The notes beneath the pieces are model-generated. The model did no database searches, had not been told where the DNA came from, and was given only the letters and a program-made list of their open reading frames with translations. From Prosthecobacter sp. (lineage in GTDB: Bacteria > Verrucomicrobiota > Verrucomicrobiia > Verrucomicrobiales > Verrucomicrobiaceae): DNA of 64,000 nt. The stretch spans positions 1-64,000 of the forward strand of contig NZ_JAXMIH010000008.1 of the NCBI RefSeq assembly GCF_034366625.1. Direction: 5' to 3'. Made by a program: the position numbers and the translations under genes. Shown here one piece after another: positions 51,304 through 59,019 of this stretch. Position 1 is the first letter of the stretch, and each line of letters starts with the position of its first letter.

Positions 51304-52242
51304 TTAATAACCCTCCGTTGCATCGCTGAAGTTCCACGGGGCTTGGTAGGCGCCGGTGCGTTCTTTTTCGAGCTGACGGACGAGGTCGTTGAGCAATGCG
51401 GAGGCCCCGAAGCGGTAGCGGCGGTTGTTGAGCCAGTCGTCGCCGAGGGTCTCTTTGACGGCGATGAGGAACTGCAGTGCCTGCTTCGCGGTACGGATGC
51501 CGCCAGCGGGTTTCATGGCGATGGGGACGCCGGTGGCAAGGAAGTGATCGCGGATGGCCTCCAGCATGACCTGATTGTTGCCGAGCGTTGCGTTCGACGA
51601 GGTCTTGCCGGTGCTGGTTTTGATGAAGTCATTCGGGCGGATCACGCGCATCGCCAGAAAGCTGGCGGCGCGGATGTTGTCGTAGGTTTCGAGTTCACTG
51701 ACTTCGAGAATGACCTTGAGCGTCGCTTTGCCGCAGGCTTCGACCACAGCGGCGATTTCATCCTGCATGCGGCCAAATTCTCCGCTGAGAAAAGCACCGC
51801 GATTGATGACCATGTCGATTTCATCGGCTCCATCACTCACGGCGGCATGAACTTCGGCGAGGCGTGTTTTGAGCGGGGCCTGGCCAGATGGGAAGGCCGT
51901 GGCGACAGAGGCGATCTTCACTTTCGTGCCGCCGACGTGCTTCTTCGCGTGCTTCACCATCGCCAGATAGACGCAGACAGCGGCGGTGGAGGGAATGTCG
52001 CCCACATCGTGCGGCGTGAGGGCTTTTTGGCAGAGCGAGGCGACTTTGCCGGGAGTGTCTTTGCCTTCGAGAGTGGTCAAATCGACCATCGTCACGGCGA
52101 GACGCAAGCCGAAGACCTTCGACTTCTTTTTGATGCTGCGGGTGGTGTATTTGGCGACGCGTTCCTCAATGCCGACATAATCGACGGTGCCGATTTCATC
52201 GAACAGGCGGCGGAGGCTGGTGGGCGCTTTGACGGCGGGCAT
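51304..52242 (-). CDS. deoC: Deoxyribose-phosphate aldolase (long form)
   Basis: A 312-residue DeoC. The Schiff-base lysine is Lys208 in DFIKTSTGKTSSNAT, the relay lysine is Lys244 in MKPAGGIRT, and the Asp is Asp143 in EIDMVINRG. It has an N-terminal extension of about 45 residues (RRLFDEIGTVDYVGIEERVA) that the copy at 27070 lacks. It heads the cluster with two aldehyde dehydrogenase genes, which points to 2-deoxyribose catabolism: cleavage to glyceraldehyde 3-phosphate and acetaldehyde, then oxidation. No deoxyribokinase or phosphopentomutase gene is in the window. Confidence 0.92.
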   Translation of the reverse strand: MPAVKAPTSLRRLFDEIGTVDYVGIEERVAKYTTRSIKKKSKVFGLRLAVTMVDLTTLEGKDTPGKVASLCQKALTPHDVGDIPSTAAVCVYLAMVKHAKKHVGGTKVKIASVATAFPSGQAPLKTRLAEVHAAVSDGADEIDMVINRGAFLSGEFGRMQDEIAAVVEACGKATLKVILEVSELETYDNIRAASFLAMRVIRPNDFIKTSTGKTSSNATLGNNQVMLEAIRDHFLATGVPIAMKPAGGIRTAKQALQFLIAVKETLGDDWLNNRRYRFGASALLNDLVRQLEKERTGAYQAPWNFSDATEGY

Positions 52243-52285
52243 GGTGTTATTCAGTCACGGGCAGGAGGGAAAGACAACCAATTCA

Positions 52286-53164
52286 TCAAGCCGCACCGAG
52301 CTTCAGTTCGCGCAGAGGTTTAGGCTCTTCGCCCACGGCTTTGAAGCACAGGTGCAGGGCACCGTTCATGATGCTGACGAGCGTGAAGCCGGGCCGAAAT
52401 TCGAGCGGGTTGTAACCGGGGGCCTGCTGGGATTCGAGTTTGCGGTCTTGGTTGTAGAGCGCCGAAGGGAAGCAGACCTCGTGCATGGGCGCATGATCGT
52501 TCCAGCCGCGCAGACCGTTGTGAAAATGGCCGTGAAAGGCGGCGAGGATGCGCGGCGCGTGCTTGTTCGCGATCTCATAGAATTCCGCCTGCCCGCCGCC
52601 GGGTTTCACATGCCAGCCGCGGTCCGGGTGCTTGTTGTCATGCACGGGCACATGGCAGCAGAGCAGCAGGTTCAGATTCTTGGCGGCAGCTTCGTCGCAC
52701 GTCATGCTGAGCCACGCGATCTGCTCGCTGGTGAAAAAGCCGTCGTGTGAATCGCGGTGCGCGTTGTTCATGAGCACGATGCGCAGCCATTGATGATCGA
52801 AGAACGTGTCCACCTGCGGGCGGAGATGCTGTTGGAAGCCTTCCACCGGATCGTGGTTGCCGGGAACTTCGTACACCGGCTTCGAGATGAGCTTCCGGCC
52901 TTCGAGATAGACGGGATACTGCTCCATGCGACCGCCGTCGATGACATCGCCGAGATGCAGCACGAACGCACCCTCGGCGGCGGCGATTTCGGCGGCGGTT
53001 TGCCGCCACAGCTTCTGCGCGGTGTCCTTGTCCTTGTAGCCGAGATGCGTGTCGGTGACGACGATGAAAGACAGCGCCGAAGGCGGAGCGTTTTGAGCGC
53101 ACAGGCAGGCGGGGCGCAGCGTCAGCATGCCTGCGGTGGAAACGAGGAACTTGCGGCGGTGCAT
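52286..53164 (-). CDS. Tat-exported calcineurin-like phosphoesterase, second
   Basis: A 292-residue metallophosphoesterase. The leader HRRKFLVSTAGMLTLRPA is twin-arginine-like and supports ATG at 53164 over an in-frame ATG at 53182. Metal-binding blocks are all present: VVTDTHLGYK, HLGDVIDGG, VPGNHDPVEG, LLCCHVPVHD and AAFHGHFHNG. The first block is Asp-x-His, as in purple acid phosphatase- and CpdA-like enzymes. It lies 43 bases upstream of deoC on the same strand, which may link it to removal of phosphate from extracellular nucleotides; that is inference. Confidence 0.85.
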   Translation of the reverse strand: MHRRKFLVSTAGMLTLRPACLCAQNAPPSALSFIVVTDTHLGYKDKDTAQKLWRQTAAEIAAAEGAFVLHLGDVIDGGRMEQYPVYLEGRKLISKPVYEVPGNHDPVEGFQQHLRPQVDTFFDHQWLRIVLMNNAHRDSHDGFFTSEQIAWLSMTCDEAAAKNLNLLLCCHVPVHDNKHPDRGWHVKPGGGQAEFYEIANKHAPRILAAFHGHFHNGLRGWNDHAPMHEVCFPSALYNQDRKLESQQAPGYNPLEFRPGFTLVSIMNGALHLCFKAVGEEPKPLRELKLGAA

Positions 53165-53255
53165 GGCGGTGAAGTTGTTCAAGACCCGGTGGTTCTGTCA
53201 AGACACCAATATTTGCGTGTGGCAAACAACCAGTCTGCGACATAGTTCGGTCACC

Positions 53256-54527
53256 ATGAGCAACATGATCCCGCAAGTCTATGACACGCCCGTTTTCCGC
53301 ATGGCCTGCCAGCAGTTTGATCTGGTGGCCGATTTTTTGGACATTCCCGAAAACGCCCGCGACCGCCTGAAGATGCCCAAACGCTCCGTGAGCGTGGCGA
53401 TGCCGGTGCGGCGTGATGATGGCAGCACGACGGTATTCATGGGCTACCGCGTCCAGCATCATCTCACGCTCGGACCGACCAAGGGCGGCGTGCGTTTTCA
53501 TCCAGACGTGACACTCGGTGAAGTGGCCGCATTGGCGATGTGGATGAGCTGGAAGTGCGCGCTGACCGGTCTGCCGTATGGCGGTGCCAAAGGCGGTGTG
53601 ACCTGCAATCCGCGCGAGCTTTCCATCGGCGAACTCGAACGCGTGACACGACGCTACACGCAGGAGCTGATCCCGTTCATCGGGCCGCAGATCGACATCC
53701 CAGCGCCTGACATGGGCACGAATGAGCAGACGATGGCGTGGATGATGGACACGTATTCGCTGCAAACCGGCCATTGCGTTCCCGCTGTCGTCACTGGGAA
53801 GCCGGTGAGCATCGGCGGCTCGCTCGGTCGACGTGAATCGACCGGGCGTGGCGTGGCGTATCTCATTTCGCGCGCGATGGACACCCTCGGCATCGTCGCC
53901 AGTGGTGCGACCGCCGTGGTGCAAGGTTACGGCAATGTCGGTGCTGTCGCCGCTGCATCGCTGTCACGCATGGGTCTCAAAATCATCGCTGTGAGCGATG
54001 CCTTTGGTGGTTTGTTCAACGCTGGCGGCATTGATCTGGTGAAGCTCGACGAGCATGTCACGAAAACGCGCAGCATCGTCGGCTTTGACGGCGCGGAGCC
54101 GATCACGAACGAGCAATTGCTCATCACGCCTTGCGACATCCTTGTTCCAGCAGCCTTGGAGCGCCAGATCACCGCTGAAAACGCCGCGAAAATCCAATGC
54201 CGCATTCTCGCCGAAGGCGCGAACGGCCCAACCACGCCCGAGGCCGATGTGATCATCTCGCAGCGCCCGGAAATCTTCGTGATCCCCGACATCCTCTGCA
54301 ACGCCGGCGGCGTGATCGTCTCCTACTTCGAATGGGTGCAGGATTTGCAAAGCTTCTTCTGGGACGAAGGCGAGGTGATGAGCAAGCTCTACCGCATCCT
54401 CGAACAGGCCTTCGTGCAGACGCTCACCATGAGCCGCAAACGCAACGTCAGCATGCGCTTCGCCGCTTTGAGCCTCGGCATCCAGCGTGTGCATGAGGCG
54501 AAGCAGATTCGTGGGCTGTTTCCGTGA
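53256..54527 (+). CDS. Glutamate dehydrogenase
   Basis: A 423-residue enzyme interconverting glutamate with 2-oxoglutarate and ammonia. Substrate-domain motifs: GYRVQHHLTLGPTKGGVRFH, Lys100 in MSWKCAL and catalytic Lys112 in PYGGAKGGV. The Rossmann motif is VVQGYGNVGAVAAA near residue 221, and AEGANGPTTPEAD with NAGGVIVSYFEW closes the active site. Length fits the hexameric class of about 420 residues common in Gram-positives and archaea rather than the 450-residue E. coli GdhA. Cofactor choice is unclear. It is divergent from the phosphoesterase (91-base gap) and convergent with the helicase. Confidence 0.92.
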   Translation: MSNMIPQVYDTPVFRMACQQFDLVADFLDIPENARDRLKMPKRSVSVAMPVRRDDGSTTVFMGYRVQHHLTLGPTKGGVRFHPDVTLGEVAALAMWMSWKCALTGLPYGGAKGGVTCNPRELSIGELERVTRRYTQELIPFIGPQIDIPAPDMGTNEQTMAWMMDTYSLQTGHCVPAVVTGKPVSIGGSLGRRESTGRGVAYLISRAMDTLGIVASGATAVVQGYGNVGAVAAASLSRMGLKIIAVSDAFGGLFNAGGIDLVKLDEHVTKTRSIVGFDGAEPITNEQLLITPCDILVPAALERQITAENAAKIQCRILAEGANGPTTPEADVIISQRPEIFVIPDILCNAGGVIVSYFEWVQDLQSFFWDEGEVMSKLYRILEQAFVQTLTMSRKRNVSMRFAALSLGIQRVHEAKQIRGLFP

Positions 54528-54557
54528 TGTGAAACAGACTGGCATCCTATCTCACGC

Positions 54558-56573
54558 TCATTGCAAAATCTCCGTCGGGCATTCCGGCAGCGATGACAAG
54601 AACGCGCGACCGTACGGCTTGGTGAGGATGCGGTTGTCGAGGATGGCGCAGATGCCTTTGTCGGTGGCGGTGCGGATGAGGCGGCCGACGCCCTGGCGGA
54701 GTTTGAGGATGGCCTCGGGGACGCTGTATTCGGTGAAGGCGTTGAGGCCTTGCTCGGTGAGATGCTCGATGCGCGAGGCGGTGAGCGGGTGGTCTGGAAC
54801 GGCGAAGGGGAGGCGCGTGATGATGACATTGCTCAGCGATTCGCCCGGAACATCGACGCCGGTCCAGAAGCTGTCGGTGCCGCAGAGGACGCTGTGGGTA
54901 TCGTTTCTGAATTCGGCGAGCATTTGATGGCGTGGCATGCCACGGCCTTGCACGAGCAAGCGCCAGCCTCGTTTTTCGCAATGCGCTTCAAGTTTGTCGG
55001 CCAGGGAGGTCATCTGGCTGTAACTGGTGAACAAGATGAAGGCGCGACCGATGCTGAGATCGATGAAATGGGTGATCCAGTGCTCAAGCTGGTCGAGATA
55101 GCCGGGCTCGCTGGGCTGCGGCATCTTTTTGAGCAGATAGAGCTTCATCTGCTTTTTGAAATCGAAGGGGCTCTCGATCAAGGCGGCGCGGGCGTCCTCG
55201 GCGCCGACGCGGTTGCGAAAGTAGCGGAGCTTGGGGTCATCGCCGATGCTGAGCGTGGCGCTGGTGAAGATGCAGGCCTTGTGGCTGGCGAAAAAGATCT
55301 GCCGCAGTCGTGGCGCGACATCGACCGGCGCGGTGTGGAAGGAGACGATGCGGTTGTCCAGGCCCCCGCGCTCAACCCAGTGGACGTGATCTTCGTTTTC
55401 CTGATCGAGGAAGGTCTTCAAGCCAACGCGGATGGCGCTGAGACGCTTGGCGAGGTCGAGGAGTTCGAGCTTGGTGCCTTCTTTGTTGGCAGCGTCGCCG
55501 GCTTTGATGGCTTTTTGGGCGAGACGTTGCAGCGGGAGACTGAGCGTGTCTTCGACGAGGCCGGGCTCACGCACACGGAACTCGCGGCCCATGGCGTTGA
55601 ATTTGCAACTGGCCTCGGCGGCGCGGAAAAAGGTGTCCACGCTGTCCAAGGTCATCATGACCTCGCGCACGCCGTCTTTGTCGCCGACGAGTTGGAAGAA
55701 GCCTTTGCGCGTCTTCGGATTGTGCAGGCGGCCAAGCTCGAATTTGATGCTCGATTCGCTGATGTGCAGGCCGAAGGCCTTGGCGGCGACGTTCTCGATG
55801 GTGTGGGCCTCGTCGAGAATGACGAAGTCGCGTGGGAAGAGGAAATTGCAGTCTTCCGTGGTGTTTTCGTCGGCGGAGGCGAGCAGCGTGAAGAACAGCG
55901 TGTGATTGAGCACGATGACATCCGCCTGCTCCATGCGGCGGCGCACGTCCTGATACCAGCAGCGGCTGCCGGGCGGGCAACGGCGTGGCGTGCAGGCATG
56001 CGGCTCACTGCACACGAGCGACCACACGCGGGCGCTGGGTGTAAAATTGAGATCGCTAAGCGTGCCGTCCTCGGTTTCAGCGACCCAGTCGAGCAGGAGA
56101 CTTAGTTCGGAGGCTTCGGAGGAGGAAAAGAGGTCGCCGGATTCGTTGAGGGCGCGTTTGAGGCGTGTGGGGCAAAGGTAGTTGCCACGTCCCTTCAAAA
56201 TCTCCGCATGGAAGTCGCCGACGAGCTGTTTGACGATGGGAATGTCCTTCGTGATGAGCTGCTCCTGCAGATTGATCGTGTGCGTGCAGATGATGGCCTT
56301 GCGCTTCTGTTCGAGGGCAAACGTGACGGCCGGAACGAGGTAGGCGAGCGATTTGCCGACACCGGTGGCGGCTTCGCAGACGAAGGCGTGATTGCCATCG
56401 AGCGCGGCCCCGACGAGTTCCGCCATGCGCTGCTGCTGCGGGCGATACTCGAACTGCGGTGACTCGGCCATCTTGCCGTCATTGGAGAAGGCGTGCCGCA
56501 TGCGTGGCGCCAGCGGCGGCCTGGAGATGCGGCCAGCGACTCCTTCTTCGTGATCTTCAGCGACGTAAAACAT
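54558..56573 (-). CDS. DinG/XPD-family ATP-dependent DNA helicase
   Basis: A 671-residue superfamily 2 helicase with an Fe-S cluster. Walker A is ATGVGKSLAYLVP (about 69-81) and DEAH is in VILDEAHTIENVA. Cluster cysteines are Cys134 (NYLCPTRL) and the group Cys188/194/199/205 in CSEPHACTPRRCPPGSRCWY. Late motifs LFTSYSQMTSL, GTDSFWTGVDVPGESL and GVGRLIRT complete the core. These proteins unwind 5'-3' and process forked DNA, R-loops or damaged DNA. The start at 56573 is favoured because the frame further upstream has no coding character. DinG is SOS-controlled in E. coli, but no LexA box was seen here. Confidence 0.88.
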   Translation of the reverse strand: MFYVAEDHEEGVAGRISRPPLAPRMRHAFSNDGKMAESPQFEYRPQQQRMAELVGAALDGNHAFVCEAATGVGKSLAYLVPAVTFALEQKRKAIICTHTINLQEQLITKDIPIVKQLVGDFHAEILKGRGNYLCPTRLKRALNESGDLFSSSEASELSLLLDWVAETEDGTLSDLNFTPSARVWSLVCSEPHACTPRRCPPGSRCWYQDVRRRMEQADVIVLNHTLFFTLLASADENTTEDCNFLFPRDFVILDEAHTIENVAAKAFGLHISESSIKFELGRLHNPKTRKGFFQLVGDKDGVREVMMTLDSVDTFFRAAEASCKFNAMGREFRVREPGLVEDTLSLPLQRLAQKAIKAGDAANKEGTKLELLDLAKRLSAIRVGLKTFLDQENEDHVHWVERGGLDNRIVSFHTAPVDVAPRLRQIFFASHKACIFTSATLSIGDDPKLRYFRNRVGAEDARAALIESPFDFKKQMKLYLLKKMPQPSEPGYLDQLEHWITHFIDLSIGRAFILFTSYSQMTSLADKLEAHCEKRGWRLLVQGRGMPRHQMLAEFRNDTHSVLCGTDSFWTGVDVPGESLSNVIITRLPFAVPDHPLTASRIEHLTEQGLNAFTEYSVPEAILKLRQGVGRLIRTATDKGICAILDNRILTKPYGRAFLSSLPECPTEILQ

Positions 56574-56784
56574 GCGGGGCGGGATAGCAGAGAGCGGAGG
56601 GCCTAGAGCAACGTAGTTTTTGTGTGAGCCGTCATTTTCCGGACTCGAAGATCGGCTGCATATCCGGTGTCTCGCGGTGCGTTGAAGCGTAAGAGCACGG
56701 CATCGGGCTGCCAATGGCTCAACTGCTAGGTGTCGATTCGGCACCAGCCTAAGTCCGCAGGTTGCGGAGTCAGACCGTCCCGGC
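56574..56784. other. Intergenic region without recognised gene
   Basis: The sequence between the helicase start and the next gene contains short inverted repeats (for example GGTGT/GCACC near 56733-56750), but no clear promoter, terminator or coding frame. A tRNA-like arrangement was examined and not supported. Confidence 0.5.
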
Positions 56785-57249
56785 TCACTTGTATCCGGTG
56801 ACCATGGCGCAGGGCACGTCCTTGCGCTTGCCTTGGTCGGTCTGATGAATGGCGATCATGTACATGCCGGTTTTCTTCGGCTTGTAGAAGAGCACGAAGC
56901 CCCAGCCATCGAGCACCGGAAGGATTTCGCCGGCGGGCTTGCCTTCGAGATCCAGCACCGCGCCGGTGATGTGGACGCCGGATTTTTTCGGCACGGCGAC
57001 GCAGAAGCAGTATTCGTTGCCCTTGTAGAGCTGCATGCGCAGGGCTTTGCCGGTTTTTGGGCCGAGATCCTTCTGCCAGGTTTCCGCACGGATGTTGAAC
57101 TCCTCCTTCTCCTGGTCGTAGGCCAGCGCGTGGGCGGCGGCCTCGGCGTCTTCTTTGTCACCGGCATGCAGCCACACTGGCGGCATGAGCAGCGTTAAAA
57201 CGAAAAGGGCGGTGGAAACGAGGGATGAAAAGGCGGCTGGAGTGCGCAT
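56785..57249 (-). CDS. Secreted hypothetical protein
   Basis: A 154-residue protein whose ATG at 57249 opens a signal peptide (SLVSTALFVLTLLMPPVWLHA). The mature part begins with an acidic/Ala helix (GDKEDAEAAAHALAYDQEKE), followed by a beta-rich domain (YCFCVAVPKKSGVHITGAVL, GWGFVLFYKPKKTGMYMIAI) resembling small pre-peptidase-like jelly-rolls. Not recognised as a named family. It is divergent from the FHA-TM gene with 136 bases between. The role is unknown, probably periplasmic. Confidence 0.65.
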   Translation of the reverse strand: MRTPAAFSSLVSTALFVLTLLMPPVWLHAGDKEDAEAAAHALAYDQEKEEFNIRAETWQKDLGPKTGKALRMQLYKGNEYCFCVAVPKKSGVHITGAVLDLEGKPAGEILPVLDGWGFVLFYKPKKTGMYMIAIHQTDQGKRKDVPCAMVTGYK

Positions 57250-57385
57250 GACACAATCGGATGGGAATTTCACTGTCACATGCGAACATAGCCGTTGCAT
57301 CAGGAAAATCCCAAGTTTCTGTTCCGCTGTTCGTGCCTGACTCAGGAATGGACGAACTTTCACCCTCTCACCCCTCTGCATTTTC

Positions 57386-58033
57386 ATGGCCTCGGTAGTC
57401 TTTTACATGGAGGACGGCACCACGCTCGTTCACAAGCTGGAAAACGATGTCACCACCATCGGGCGGCACCCTGAGAGCAATGTCATGCTCACCTGCCCCT
57501 CGTCCTCGGGGCGGCATGCCATCATCAAACAGTCTGAGAAGGGCGTTTTCGTGCAGGATCTGGATTCCAGCAATGGTACCCGCGTCAATGGAGCGGAAAT
57601 CGAGGAGGCGCTGCTCAAGGATGGCGACCGCGTCGGTTTCGGAGACGTGCAGGCGGTGTTTTATGCCGGAGATCCGCCCAAGGTGCTGGAGGATAAGCCC
57701 CTCGCCACGCCCCGTTTCTCCAAATCGCTGCCAGCGCCAGCCGCCAATGTCATTGACGAGTCGTCGCTTCCTGGCTCCCGACCGGCCGCTTCGGGACGTG
57801 CGCTCAGTCCCGTGCGCCGTGCTTATGGCAAATCATCCGCCAGCAACTACCCGGACACGACGGAAAGCGGCTGCATGACGGCCATCATCGTCACCGGCTT
57901 GTTTGTGATCGCCTTCCTCGTCGGTCTTGGCATGCGCCATTCGAAGGAGATGAATGGCAATATTCTCACCGACACAATCGATAAGGTCTTTGGTACCATG
58001 CCGAAGATCAAGATCGAGCGGAAGGAGGAGTAG
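57386..58033 (+). CDS. FHA-domain protein with C-terminal membrane anchor
   Basis: A 215-residue protein. The N-terminal FHA domain (about 5-92) has the phosphothreonine-binding residues in TIGRHPESNV, SSGRHAIIK and DSSNGTRVNG. A Pro/Ala/Ser-rich linker leads to one transmembrane helix (AIIVTGLFVIAFLVGLGM, about 169-186) and a short basic tail. FHA domains read Thr phosphorylation by Ser/Thr kinases; no kinase gene is in the window. The neighbouring large FHA protein at 59020 shares the same domain opening, so both may serve one phospho-dependent assembly at the membrane. Confidence 0.88.
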   Translation: MASVVFYMEDGTTLVHKLENDVTTIGRHPESNVMLTCPSSSGRHAIIKQSEKGVFVQDLDSSNGTRVNGAEIEEALLKDGDRVGFGDVQAVFYAGDPPKVLEDKPLATPRFSKSLPAPAANVIDESSLPGSRPAASGRALSPVRRAYGKSSASNYPDTTESGCMTAIIVTGLFVIAFLVGLGMRHSKEMNGNILTDTIDKVFGTMPKIKIERKEE

Positions 58034-58039
58034 CCGCGT

Positions 58040-58864
58040 TCAGAGAGTCTTTTTGTAGCCGTCGCAGCGGTTGTGCCAGCCGGCCAGCCAGCGCTTTTCG
58101 TTGCGCTCAGGCGGTGCGTTCGACACACGACGGCCCAGTACGCGTTTGGCGGCTTCGGCGAACTGCACATTCCAAGCGGTGTAACTGCCTGGCGTCTCCC
58201 CCATGGCCTGAAGAACCTGCAGCAGCCCCCAGCCTTGCCCGTTGTAACGTTCCTTCGGGCTGGTGCCCTCGCCTTTGAAATTCACGTAGTCGATCAGGCA
58301 GAAAGTGCCTTCCGGCGTGGTCTTCAGGGATTCAAAGGCAACTTTAACCCAATCACGCTGCCCGGCAGGAGCCGCCGCCAGCATCTTGGGCAGAGCACGT
58401 TCCATCCGGGCCATGATGAACTCCGTCTGCTGCCGCACCGTCCGGCTGAGCAGGGTTCGCAGTTCCTTTTGCCGTGCGCCGTTCTTATCTGCCTCGAATG
58501 CTGCCTTGGTTGGCCACGGGCAGGTTTCTTTCATCCAACCGGGCGTCGAAAGGCCGCGTGACTCCAAGAAAGCCACCAACGGCGGGAAACTCTCCTCAAA
58601 GGGCCCGCCCTGACCCTTCGGATACCAGATGAAATGCCCGATGCCCAAGGAGGCGAAAGCCTCCCCCGCATTCCAGCTCGTTAGTCCCGCCACGCTGCCG
58701 CCGCACTCATTCTGCCAGATACGGTTTCCCACGCGATCCATCTGAGCGGGCGAAAGCCGACCTCCGCCGTTGCTGGCCGGGACTGGAGCCGCCGCACAGC
58801 CGTTCAAACTGACCAAAACCAGAGCCAGGAGTCTGAAAGACTTGAGGAATCGCCAGGCCTTCAT
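58040..58864 (-). CDS. Lipoprotein of unknown function
   Basis: A 274-residue protein. The lipobox is VSLNGC (Cys23), so it should be lipid-anchored. The mature domain has NRIWQNECGGSVAGLTSWN, then SLGIGHFIWYPKGQGGPFEESFP, and at the C-terminus NGQGWGLLQVLQAMG and EKRWLAGWHNRCDGY. An early Glu in NECGG followed by a GIGHF block recalls lysozyme-like folds, but no catalytic role is established. It converges with the FHA-TM gene (six bases between stops) and diverges from the large FHA gene. Confidence 0.75.
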   Translation of the reverse strand: MKAWRFLKSFRLLALVLVSLNGCAAAPVPASNGGGRLSPAQMDRVGNRIWQNECGGSVAGLTSWNAGEAFASLGIGHFIWYPKGQGGPFEESFPPLVAFLESRGLSTPGWMKETCPWPTKAAFEADKNGARQKELRTLLSRTVRQQTEFIMARMERALPKMLAAAPAGQRDWVKVAFESLKTTPEGTFCLIDYVNFKGEGTSPKERYNGQGWGLLQVLQAMGETPGSYTAWNVQFAEAAKRVLGRRVSNAPPERNEKRWLAGWHNRCDGYKKTL

Positions 58865-59019
58865 ATTTTAGAAATCTTAAGTGATGCTGTATAAGTGAAC
58901 TGGTTTTTGAAACAATAGATTCACCGTCTCCCTCCCTGTGCACCCAATTTCATTAAGTTTGATTCACTGATTTTCCACCCTTATTCTCCCGGCTCTTCAG
59001 TCTTCTTTGCGCGTTCTGC

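Noticed and set aside
56640..56760. A possible tRNA in the gap upstream of the helicase gene (TCGATTC and AGAGC-like pieces).
   Set aside because: The putative T-loop lacks the TTCRANN pattern, the anticodon stem does not give a seven-base loop, and no acceptor stem could be paired.
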